A stretch of DNA of 64,000 nucleotides, from NCBI GenBank assembly GCA_018664485.1, contig JABJOE010000003.1, positions 51,187-115,186 of the forward strand, written 5' to 3'. The notes under the pieces are model-generated. The model made no database searches and was not told the DNA's origin. It was given only the letters and a program-made list of their open reading frames with translations. Below, piece by piece: positions 57,692-64,000 of this stretch (position 1 is the stretch's first letter; each line of letters opens with the position of its first letter). The position numbers and the translations under genes were made by a program. Origin of the DNA: Candidatus Uhrbacteria bacterium (GTDB lineage Bacteria > Patescibacteria > ABY1 > SG8-24 > UBA9934).

Positions 57692-57979
57692 TTAGACGCC
57701 AGGCGGAGCCTGGTCCGGCTTCGCCGGAATGGGCTTGATATACACCCCTTCCTTCAACTGTCTTCGAATTGTGCCAGACTTCTTCATCTGGCGCTCTCGT
57801 TTCAAAGCGTCGACCTTCAACTCAAATGACTCTACATATATTAGATGCCATGGAGAATAAGGTTTAGTAGACTTTGTTTTTCCAGAGTTATGCTCTGCTA
57901 ACCTCTTTTCAATATTAGAACTGAATCCAATATAGATACGTTTGCAATCATTACTTTTCAATACATATACGTAGAACAT
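57692..57979 (-). CDS. GIY-YIG endonuclease domain protein
   Basis: 95 residues from MFYVYVLKSNDC. The GIY-YIG signature appears as YVYVLKS and YIGFS, followed by IEKRLAEHNSGKTKST and KRERQMKKS with the catalytic-region Arg and Lys. Single-domain proteins of this kind (UPF0213 type) are widespread and some are thought to be mobile. The last residues, PAKPDQAPPGV, come from the palindromic element, since the frame runs into the degenerate tRNA. I use the ATG at 57979; the longer frame adds a hydrophobic extension without support. Confidence 0.88.
   Translation of the reverse strand: MFYVYVLKSNDCKRIYIGFSSNIEKRLAEHNSGKTKSTKPYSPWHLIYVESFELKVDALKRERQMKKSGTIRRQLKEGVYIKPIPAKPDQAPPGV
57699..57728. 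mobile_element. Double-hairpin palindromic element, copy 2
   Basis: CCAGGC-GGA-GCCTGG then TCCGGC-TTC-GCCGGA, 30 bp, differing from copy 1 at two loop or stem bases. It provides the last codons of the GIY-YIG gene. Confidence 0.55.
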
Positions 57980-58113
57980 ATCCTTATATAGATCATACGT
58001 AATATATCTCAGCGCGGAAATAGTAATCCATTCTATCCCCTTTGTCAATTCTCAATAATCGCGAATACAAAGCAATAAATGCTATACTGCTACCATAATA
58101 AGTTAATTTTTTT

Positions 58114-59199
58114 ATGGGTTTCTTAGATGTTTTGTTTCCTGCCTCTAAAGGTTCTATCATGAGGAAAGGTACTTCCGTCGCAAACGGAACCGGTCCTGTG
58201 CGTATGCGAAAATCTCCAAACATTATCCAAAGCCTCTTCGGTGTACTTATCGGTATCGCTCTTGTGTTCGGTTCACCGCTTGCTATGTGGTGGGCACAAA
58301 GCCAGCATACAGCTGAAGACTTTGCGTCAGCTCTAAGTGTTGAAGCTGAATCAAGTGAAGCGGGTTACATCACATTCCGTGGCGCTCCATCATTCATTGA
58401 TGCTGACGGAGGTGCGGAATGCCAATTCGGCGACTGTATTTACCAAGATGAAAGTCAGCAAGAACTCGTGACTACAATGGATCTCGTTTGTGGAAACTCT
58501 GTAAAATCTACATCCTCAATGCGAGTGCTTGAGCAGAACGGTTCTGAATGTGACGAAAATGGCGACTGTGTTCCCTGCTATGACGTTGAGAAAGATGAGT
58601 GGGAAGAAATTGTTTCTATTGAGTCCTACTACGACGTAATGGTCGGATCATATACGGTGAGTCCGGAAGGCGCTACATTACTCGACACAAAAGAACGAAC
58701 GGTAATGGAAGAAACAGAATACGATGATTTCAATTTTGAAAACGAAAAGCGATCTGTGTTCACCTACTACCCTCTACCAAGTAACTTGCTTGTTGCCGGG
58801 TACTCTGATGGGTCGCGCGTGACGTCTGGTGAAATGGTATATGTTTTGTCAGAGTTCGATTCAACGATAACCCTTCAGAAACTTGAAGCACGAGACAGTG
58901 CCAACCAAAAACTACTTTGGTTTGTTACCTTCATGATGTTGCTCATTGGAATCTCGCTCATCTTTGGCCCACTTGCATGGATGGGACGGCAAATGCGCTT
59001 TGTGCCAGTTATCGGTCCAATGCTCGCTAAGGGATCGTCAGCGATGATCGGAGCCGCTTCACTAGTACTTGCAATACCACTCTGGATCGCACTATTCGTG
59101 ATCATTGTGATAATCAAGTCATGGTGGATAGCACTGATCTTGGTCGCATTAATCCTACTGGGAATATTGTGGAAAGTGAAAAAGGGAGCTCAGGAATAA
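58114..59199 (+). CDS. TMEM43-like membrane protein
   Basis: 361 residues: one early membrane helix (about 40-62, SLFGVLIGIALVFGSPLAMW), a large extracytoplasmic region with four or five cysteines, and three or four membrane helices at the C-terminus (from LLWFVTFMMLLIGISLIFGP). This fits the TMEM43/DUF1625 family, whose bacterial role is unknown. No cassette features; AT-rich codons. Confidence 0.78.
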   Translation: MGFLDVLFPASKGSIMRKGTSVANGTGPVRMRKSPNIIQSLFGVLIGIALVFGSPLAMWWAQSQHTAEDFASALSVEAESSEAGYITFRGAPSFIDADGGAECQFGDCIYQDESQQELVTTMDLVCGNSVKSTSSMRVLEQNGSECDENGDCVPCYDVEKDEWEEIVSIESYYDVMVGSYTVSPEGATLLDTKERTVMEETEYDDFNFENEKRSVFTYYPLPSNLLVAGYSDGSRVTSGEMVYVLSEFDSTITLQKLEARDSANQKLLWFVTFMMLLIGISLIFGPLAWMGRQMRFVPVIGPMLAKGSSAMIGAASLVLAIPLWIALFVIIVIIKSWWIALILVALILLGILWKVKKGAQE

Positions 59200-59212
59200 G
59201 AATATAGGAAGT

Positions 59213-59243
59213 AAAAAACACCCTCGCAATGCGGGGGTGTTTT
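59213..59243 (+). terminator. Terminator of the TMEM43-like gene
   Basis: AACACCC...GGGTGTT stem with TCGCAATGCGG loop and TTTATT. It ends five bases before the -35 of the next promoter. Confidence 0.8.
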
Positions 59244-59247
59244 ATTA

Positions 59248-59276
59248 TTGACAAAATGGCTAACAATTGCTAAATT
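59248..59276 (+). promoter_or_regulatory. Promoter of the 59374-60099 cassette
   Basis: TTGACA (59248-59253), 17 bp ending TTGC, TAAATT (59271-59276). Confidence 0.8.
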
Positions 59277-59373
59277 TCTTTCTTGGAATTGCAGATCCGG
59301 CATGTGAGGCTACTTCAGTCTTGTGAATCGGAACCACATTTTCATCACGCATTACAATGCATTGTGAGAGACC

Positions 59374-60099
59374 ATGTCCTACGGAACAGTTGCCGCGATT
59401 GCATCTACGCCCAGTACCAGCTCGCTACCGACAACGCCCCGGGAAGTCATCGCTTTCTTCCGCGTGCCGGTTGGGCCATGTGCCGACTGGAACGTATGGG
59501 CTGTCGTCAACGCCGACAGGACCGATCCAGAGCAGGTCATGTACGCACAGAGCAATCCGCGACGGAACGCCGGTGAGCTTTTCGTTATCCTGGTTATCAC
59601 ATGCGAAGACGTAGACTTGCTCCAGGCCTGCATGGTCGCAATCCTGCAAGCCGCCAAGCTCTGCGAGCCGACACTCGGCAACTGGACCACACAGATTGGA
59701 ATGCGTATTCTCGAGATCGGCACCGAAGACGTCGAGCTGCTCCAGCTCATCGTAAAAGATGTCAAAGACAACAATGGCCAAGAGCCTTCCCTGGAAGCGC
59801 TCATTCGCCTCATGTGCATGGGTAGACTTGGGGAGACATTCGACTTCCGGTATGCGAGAGCGTTGGTCGACACTCGTGTTCTTGCGGTTATCAAGAATGG
59901 TACCGGGGAGCCCTGGCTTCCACAAATCCTAAGTAGCCTGAAAGTGTGGCGCAACTTGGGACGACACGAATTCATATCAGCCTTCAAGTCCGGACTCGTG
60001 ACCGCAAGCAACAACGTCACGGATGTCGTTGGGGAGGATGACCACATACGATTGCGAGATCTTCTGAATGTACTCGACAGAATGAAACTCGCACCCTAG
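59374..60099 (+). CDS. Soluble protein of unknown function (cassette)
   Basis: 241 residues. The N-terminus has a Ser/Thr/Pro-rich lead, then a strand-rich part (VIAFFRVPVGPCADWNVWAV, ELFVILVITCEDVDLLQACM) and a helical second half with VELLQLIVKDVKDNNGQEPS and LRDLLNVLDRMKLAP. GTGAGAG precedes the ATG. A shorter GC-rich frame on the other strand is a shadow. No family recognised. Confidence 0.75.
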   Translation: MSYGTVAAIASTPSTSSLPTTPREVIAFFRVPVGPCADWNVWAVVNADRTDPEQVMYAQSNPRRNAGELFVILVITCEDVDLLQACMVAILQAAKLCEPTLGNWTTQIGMRILEIGTEDVELLQLIVKDVKDNNGQEPSLEALIRLMCMGRLGETFDFRYARALVDTRVLAVIKNGTGEPWLPQILSSLKVWRNLGRHEFISAFKSGLVTASNNVTDVVGEDDHIRLRDLLNVLDRMKLAP

Positions 60100-60116
60100 A
60101 GCCTCACGCGATCTCA

Positions 60117-60158
60117 AACGCCGCCAAACCCTCTCGGGTAGGCGGCGTTTATGCTTTT
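60117..60158 (+). terminator. Terminator of the 59374-60099 cassette
   Basis: AACGCCGCC/GGCGGCGTT around AAACCCTCTCGGGTA (itself a small hairpin), then TATGCTTTT. The CTCTCGGG loop also occurs in the T2 family. Confidence 0.8.
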
Positions 60159-60187
60159 AAACACTCTATCGCTACAATGTCCTATTC

Positions 60188-60490
60188 CTATTCCTTTTTC
60201 TTTTTTAGCAACTTCCGAGATAACGCTGCCACACCACCTGGCACTGCAAGCATTACAATAATGAATGTAATCCATCCAAGTGCATTAAACTCCTCGGATC
60301 CGTACGACGACATAGCACGGTTATGATCCAACAAGCTAATCATCTCACTGTCACATACCGTTCCACCTTCATAGGCTCTTTCGCATACAAGTCCTGGGAA
60401 AATGGCGATATGTGAATTAGCTAATACTCCGTAAAGTAGTCCAGCAGTTACAAGGAAGACTGCTATTGTAATAATCTTTGCTTTTTTCAT
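60188..60490 (-). CDS. Small two-span membrane protein
   Basis: 100 residues. Membrane segments at about 5-27 and 71-90, and a loop with two cysteines (LVCERAYEGGTVCDSEM) that may form an external disulfide. Lys-rich C-terminus. It starts three bases after the SPFH gene's stop, so it is probably a partner of that protein. No family recognised. Confidence 0.75.
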   Translation of the reverse strand: MKKAKIITIAVFLVTAGLLYGVLANSHIAIFPGLVCERAYEGGTVCDSEMISLLDHNRAMSSYGSEEFNALGWITFIIVMLAVPGGVAALSRKLLKKKKE

Positions 60491-60493
60491 AAA

Positions 60494-61258
60494 CTATTTA
60501 CTTTTTCCTTTAAAGTGTGCTGCAACACCATCGAATGCTCGAAGGATTTCAACTGGGATTGCAAATACTACAGTATTTGATTGATCAGAAGACAGATCAT
60601 TCAGAGTAGACAATGTACGCAAGTGAAGCGCTCCTGGAGACTCTGCAAGCATCTTTGCAGCTTCTTTCAACTTCACTGCAGCCTGCAACTCACCTTCTGA
60701 CTTAATAATAACAGATCGGCGCTCACGCTCGGCTTCGGCCTGCTTTGCGATCGTACGCTTCATCTCTTCTGGAAGAGTAATGTCCTTCAACTCAACGTGT
60801 TCAACTCTAATTCCCCAAGGATCAGACAAAGCGTCAACGATTCCCTTAATCTTCTCCGATGCCTGATCTCGTTTTGTAAGAAGCTCATCCAATTCCATTT
60901 CACCAACAATGTTTCGCATTGTTGTTTGTGCAAGCTGACCAACAGCATGACGATAATTCTCAACTTCGATAATAGCTTTTCCGGCATCAGTAACCTTGTA
61001 GTAGATTACAGCGTTGATGCGGGCTGAGATGTTATCCCTTGTAATCGCTTCCTGATCTGGAACATCAACGGCTTTCACTCGGATGTCTACCTTACGCATG
61101 GTCTGAAATACCGGGATAACCAAGCGCCATCCGGGATTTAACGTCTTTGTATACTTTCCAAGCTGAAACTTCACACCTCGCTGGTATTCGTTAATCTGTC
61201 GAATACTGATCAGTAGCACGAACACTACAATAAACAGCAAAACTAATACAAAACCCAT
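60494..61258 (-). CDS. SPFH/Band 7 membrane protein, stomatin-like
   Basis: 254 residues. One N-terminal membrane hairpin (about 3-20), then the SPFH domain from EYQRGVKFQLGKYTKTLNPG with IDIRVKAVDVPDQEAITRDN, VGEMELDELLTKRDQ and VKLKEAAKMLAE. It forms large oligomers at the membrane, often regulating proteases or membrane domains. Followed by a small membrane protein of the same operon rather than NfeD. Confidence 0.92.
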   Translation of the reverse strand: MGFVLVLLFIVVFVLLISIRQINEYQRGVKFQLGKYTKTLNPGWRLVIPVFQTMRKVDIRVKAVDVPDQEAITRDNISARINAVIYYKVTDAGKAIIEVENYRHAVGQLAQTTMRNIVGEMELDELLTKRDQASEKIKGIVDALSDPWGIRVEHVELKDITLPEEMKRTIAKQAEAERERRSVIIKSEGELQAAVKLKEAAKMLAESPGALHLRTLSTLNDLSSDQSNTVVFAIPVEILRAFDGVAAHFKGKSK

Positions 61259-61332
61259 AGATATCGGTTAATAATGATGTGTTTATATTACTCCTTTTAG
61301 CTTTTTTCTGCATCCACATTGTAAAGTAGCAC

Positions 61333-61361
61333 TTGACAAAAGGGCAAAAAAGTGCTATATT
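61333..61361 (+). promoter_or_regulatory. Promoter of the 61394-61855 cassette
   Basis: TTGACA (61333-61338), 17 bp ending GTGC, TATATT (61356-61361). A palindrome, GTGCTA-TATTAT-TAGCAC (61352-61369), covers the -10 and may be an operator. Confidence 0.8.
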
Positions 61362-61393
61362 ATTAGCACCATACAACAACAGGAGAGTGGTAG

Positions 61394-61855
61394 ATGCCCC
61401 GAGAAGGAACCGAAGCATGGATGATGAATGAGTTCGAGAACGCACGACGCTCACAGGAGAGCTTTGATAGCCTTCCCATGTGGAAGCAGGACTGCATCCT
61501 CGAGCGACGTCGCAACCGCGAGCTGGGCATCCGGAGGGTCATGACGGCCGCTCCTGCGCCCGTTCTGATCACCCAGACCCCGGCGCCGAAGCGTACCCCC
61601 AAGAAGAAGTGCGACCCGAACCGCAAATTCCGTAAGCAGCTCATGCAGCTTATCGAGAACACTCCTGGTGAGATCCTCTTCACCATCCCCCCTCCTTCGT
61701 GGAAGGCAAAGGCCAAGAAGGAGGACCTCTTCCGACAGGTCCGCGAGACCAAGAACAAGTGCACCCTCAAGCGGATCAACCGGATGGTCCGCACAGCCCG
61801 AGAACTCCGGCTCCCCGCCTGGCGTGCCGAGCAGGTCGCAGACGTGGCAGCCTAG
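61394..61855 (+). CDS. Small basic protein of unknown function (cassette)
   Basis: 153 residues, very basic. A helical first part (WMMNEFENARRSQESFDS), a Pro/Ala-rich linker (TAAPAPVLITQTPAPKRTP), a Lys-rich CDPNRKFRKQLMQLIE, then RQVRETKNKCTLKRINRMV. The charge suggests nucleic-acid binding, but no motif confirms it. AGGAG precedes the ATG. A palindrome sits on its promoter. No family recognised. Confidence 0.78.
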   Translation: MPREGTEAWMMNEFENARRSQESFDSLPMWKQDCILERRRNRELGIRRVMTAAPAPVLITQTPAPKRTPKKKCDPNRKFRKQLMQLIENTPGEILFTIPPPSWKAKAKKEDLFRQVRETKNKCTLKRINRMVRTARELRLPAWRAEQVADVAA

Positions 61856-61880
61856 GCTGTCGTCAACTCAAACTCTACTC

Positions 61881-61918
61881 TGGACCCCGTCGCTCTGCGT
61901 CAGGGGTCCTTGTATTTT
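61881..61918 (+). terminator. Terminator of the 61394-61855 cassette
   Basis: GGACCCC/GGGGTCC around GTCGCTCTGCGTCA, then TTGTATTTT. Confidence 0.8.
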
Positions 61919-62705
61919 AAAAAAGAAACGACAATATAACTATACCCAATACAATCCTGTAGATTGCAAAAGGTTTGAACTTGTTTGATGCGAGGAACTT
62001 TAATAAAAGTGATGACGCCAATAAACCGGCTAAGAACGCCGACACGAATCCAGCAATAAGTGGTACCCACTCAATATCCAACCCACTTCCCTGCACATCC
62101 ATAAATGTAAACAATCCAGCACCCGCAAGAGCCGGGATCGAAAGCAAGAAAGAAAACCGAGCAGCTTCTAGGCGAGACATCTTGGTACTAAGCCCTGCGA
62201 TCATTGTAATACCGGATCTAGAAGTACCTGGAATCAAAGCCAAGGCCTGAGCACAACCGATAAGCAAAGTTTGCTTCCACGACATTTTTTGTAAATCAAC
62301 GTTTGTCTTTTTCTTTTTAACTCGTCCATCAACCCACCACAGAGCAATACCCCAAACAATCAACGATACGGCTACAACCCACGGAGTCCGCAATGCATCC
62401 GCGAGCCCATCACTCAACAAAACACCAATTACCCCTACTGGAATAGTTGCGACAACAAGCTTAACTAACATTGTGCGATGCCATGGCGTTTCCGCGAGCT
62501 CTGACAACACACCCCAAACTTCTTTCCGCAGAACCCAAATGATCGCAAGTAAAGTTGCGATATGTACGGTAACGTCAAAAGTATAAGACGCAGTATCCAA
62601 CTCAAACCAATCTTTTAACAAAATCAAATGCCCAGAACTTGAAACAGGAAGGAATTCTGTAATCCCTTGCACAACTCCTAAGATAATGGCTTCGAATATA
62701 TTCAT
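61917..62705 (-). CDS. uppP: Undecaprenyl-diphosphatase
   Basis: 262 residues with about eight membrane helices. Signature segments GITEFLPVSSSGHLILL (about 15-31) and PGTSRSGITM (about 158-167) are intact. It recycles undecaprenyl diphosphate, the lipid carrier for peptidoglycan and surface sugars, at the outer face of the membrane. Length is normal. Confidence 0.95.
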   Translation of the reverse strand: MNIFEAIILGVVQGITEFLPVSSSGHLILLKDWFELDTASYTFDVTVHIATLLAIIWVLRKEVWGVLSELAETPWHRTMLVKLVVATIPVGVIGVLLSDGLADALRTPWVVAVSLIVWGIALWWVDGRVKKKKTNVDLQKMSWKQTLLIGCAQALALIPGTSRSGITMIAGLSTKMSRLEAARFSFLLSIPALAGAGLFTFMDVQGSGLDIEWVPLIAGFVSAFLAGLLASSLLLKFLASNKFKPFAIYRIVLGIVILSFLF

Positions 62706-62728
62706 GTGTTTTTTTTAGGACATCTTGA

Positions 62729-62755
62729 GGTTATAGGTTCTAGGTATTAGGTTTC
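62729..62755. repeat. Short CCTAA-type repeat, inverted copy
   Basis: GAGGTTATAGGTTCTAGGTA followed by TTAGGTTT; reverse complement of the repeat near 20773. Confidence 0.4.
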
Positions 62756-62849
62756 ATCTTCGGTACCTAACATCTTTCGTCAATTTTCTTTTGCTTCGCC
62801 AGAGTTCCTGCAAACAATCATGTTCTAGATTCATTTGAAAGAATATTTG

Positions 62850-62940
62850 AGCGAAACGAATGACAGCCGAGGAGGTATAGTGGAGCTATACAGACAAGGT
62901 TGGAGTTCGTTGCAGCTAAATATACAACAAATGGAGTCAG
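62850..62940 (+). ncRNA. Candidate structured element 2
   Basis: CC-GAGGAG-GTATAG-TGGAG-CTATAC-AGACAAGG: same internal loop (GAGGA opposite AGACAA) and inner hairpin as the element at 39440, but with different stem bases. It lies in a 260-bp gene-free stretch. Strand and function unknown. Confidence 0.35.
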
Positions 62941-62968
62941 GATATGATTGTTTGTAGGGGCTCAAACC

Positions 62969-64000
62969 CTAATCAAATAGGATCCTCTCGTCTGGCATCA
63001 CAGGTTTTGGTGAGTCGTCATCCGGTTGTGACAAAATATCGACCTTTTCAGGCATAGCTGCACCCTTTTCGACTACCTCTTTCTTGTCTACCAAACTCTC
63101 AGCCACAACAGCATCTCGCGGTTTACTTTCTTTCAACTTCTCTATACTAGTTGAGTATTCATCTCTAGCCACAACCTTCACAGGCTTAACTTTTGCAACA
63201 ACTTCTACCTTAGGTGAACTCTCATCTTTAACCCCAATTACTTCAGAAGTTCTTGTGTCTACTGATTTTTCTTTTGATTCAGTATTACCATCTCCATTAC
63301 CTCCACCTAACTGATCACCCCCGCCTTTTCCGCCACGACTGCGCCTGCGACGTCGACGTTTTCGCTTAGGCTTATCTCCACCCTCATCAGATGCATTTTC
63401 ATATTTAGACTCAGCGCCACCACCCGTTACCTCGGTCACTTTCTTTACTTCAACCCCTAGCTCTACAACCTTTGTTTTTTCTTCAACTATAGCTTGCGGA
63501 GCGGGCTGGTCAGGCTTCTCCTCTACTTTCGCCTCAGGAGTAACTACAACCTCAACCTTAACATCAGTAACTACTGGTTCAGACTTAGAAACTGGAGCCG
63601 GTTCATCAGGAGTTTTGCCAACCTTAGCTTCTGGTTTCTGAACTTTTTCTTTAGGTTCTTCTTTTTGTTCAACCTTTTTTACTTCAGCCACCTTAGGAAC
63701 AGAAGTCTCTTTGATCACCTCCTTAGTTTCAACTTTCTTTTCCACGACCGCTTTCTCCTCAACGACAACCTTTTCTCTTACCTCCTGCTTCACTTCATCA
63801 GTTTTTGGTTTTTCAGATTCAGTTTTCTTTTCAACCTCAATCTTTTTCTCCGCATCAACTTTCTTTTCAGCCTTAGCTTTTTCTGCGGCCTCTGCTTTTT
63901 CACGAGCTTGTCGTTCCAAATCTAACTGAACAGGACCTTTTTTCTTTGGTTTCTCCGCCTCCGCCTTCTTTTCAGCCTTAGCTTTTTCTGCGGCCTCTGC
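62969..64000 (-). CDS. C-terminal part of a Lys/Glu-rich protein (start outside window)
   Basis: The frame is open to the right edge. It encodes alternating Lys/Glu/Ala/Val stretches, with a repeated AEAAEKAKAEKK block (twice, near 63965 and 63890), the bridge GPVQLDLERQARE, many VEEKxVVEKK-like repeats, a compact KPKRKRRRRRRSRGGKGG near 63330, and an acidic end QPDDDSPKPVMPDERILFD. Such tails are seen on RNA-binding or RNA-processing enzymes. The enzymatic part, if any, lies upstream of the window. Confidence 0.7.
   Translation of the reverse strand, partial: AEAAEKAKAEKKAEAEKPKKKGPVQLDLERQAREKAEAAEKAKAEKKVDAEKKIEVEKKTESEKPKTDEVKQEVREKVVVEEKAVVEKKVETKEVIKETSVPKVAEVKKVEQKEEPKEKVQKPEAKVGKTPDEPAPVSKSEPVVTDVKVEVVVTPEAKVEEKPDQPAPQAIVEEKTKVVELGVEVKKVTEVTGGGAESKYENASDEGGDKPKRKRRRRRRSRGGKGGGDQLGGGNGDGNTESKEKSVDTRTSEVIGVKDESSPKVEVVAKVKPVKVVARDEYSTSIEKLKESKPRDAVVAESLVDKKEVVEKGAAMPEKVDILSQPDDDSPKPVMPDERILFD

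Larger units (their letters stand above)
57527..57730 (-). pseudogene. Degenerate tRNA-Glu copy with three inserted palindromic elements
   Basis: In minus orientation, pieces of tRNA-Glu occur in order: the D-arm (about 57698-57682), the anticodon stem side AACATCAGG-like (57682-57671) and GGAAATCGGGGTTCG (57629-57613). They are separated by palindromic inserts at 57699-57728, 57641-57670 and 57527-57612, i.e. in the acceptor/D region, the anticodon loop and the T-loop. No functional tRNA can form. Confidence 0.65.

Noticed and set aside
1..61918. Integron gene-cassette array
   Set aside because: The one-gene units recall integron cassettes, but they are spread among housekeeping genes on both strands. 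I see no integrase gene in the window and no recurring attC-type core (RYYYAAC/GTTRRRY) at the unit ends.

Overview
The window looks like a chromosome segment of a Candidate Phyla Radiation (Patescibacteria) bacterium, most likely from the Parcubacteria side; I cannot place it more finely. The support is a small housekeeping set in very tight operons, a VirD4/TraG-like membrane ATPase of the type common in this group, DUF5666/DUF5667-type secreted proteins beside an ECF sigma factor, a lone GIY-YIG nuclease, and many short lysine- or glutamate-rich proteins without known families. No ribosomal RNA, CRISPR array, phage module or transposase gene is visible. Two tRNA genes (Gln-CTG, Glu-CTC) are present.

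Housekeeping genes lie almost all on the minus strand: lepA and mnmA (0.8-3.7 kb); a complete F-type ATP synthase operon I-B-E-F-H-A-G-D-C (7.0-13.7 kb); an ABC-2 exporter, dnaX, a dual-specificity phosphatase and a TraG-like ATPase pair (16.4-24.0 kb); cysS (24-25.4 kb); an ECF sigma/DUF5667/DUF5666 module (26.9-28.7 kb); a dnaJ operon with Nudix, two small membrane proteins and a YbaK-type deacylase (32.5-35.2 kb); hrcA-grpE-dnaK with two small genes downstream (35.5-39.6 kb) under a CIRCE-like operator; a K+/H+ antiporter with a K+ channel (40.4-42.4 kb); a deacetylase-like protein and two FAD oxidoreductases (42.5-46.6 kb); an ABC exporter (49-50.8 kb); and TMEM43-like, SPFH and UppP membrane proteins (58-62.7 kb). 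Their genes are comparatively AT-rich, mostly lack a clear Shine-Dalgarno sequence, and are often joined by a one-base stop/start junction (TAA-T-ATG or TAG-T-ATG).

Scattered between them, on both strands, are about 22 single-gene units of a different kind. Each has its own strong promoter (usually TTGACA, 17 bp, often TGn, then TAnnnT), a clear AGGAG-type Shine-Dalgarno, one GC-rich gene that I mostly cannot assign to a family, and its own long, often branched, stem-loop terminator. Several terminators belong to shared sequence families although the genes they follow are unrelated. Cargo includes lipoproteins, secreted proteins, small membrane proteins, one SWEET/PQ-loop-type protein, and two pairs of tandem paralogues. 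This modular orphan-cassette layer is the main candidate for an undescribed system.

Other points: two tandem homologous non-coding RNA genes with matching promoters and terminators (46.70-47.09 kb); a cassette whose reading frame continues past a UGA placed exactly in the loop of a perfect 9-bp hairpin (53.58-53.60 kb); fragmented copies of both tRNA genes interrupted by palindromic elements (15.98-16.30 and 57.25-57.73 kb), one beside the GIY-YIG gene; an ATP synthase c subunit with a two-carboxylate Na+-type site; and a variant CIRCE operator on the hrcA promoter.
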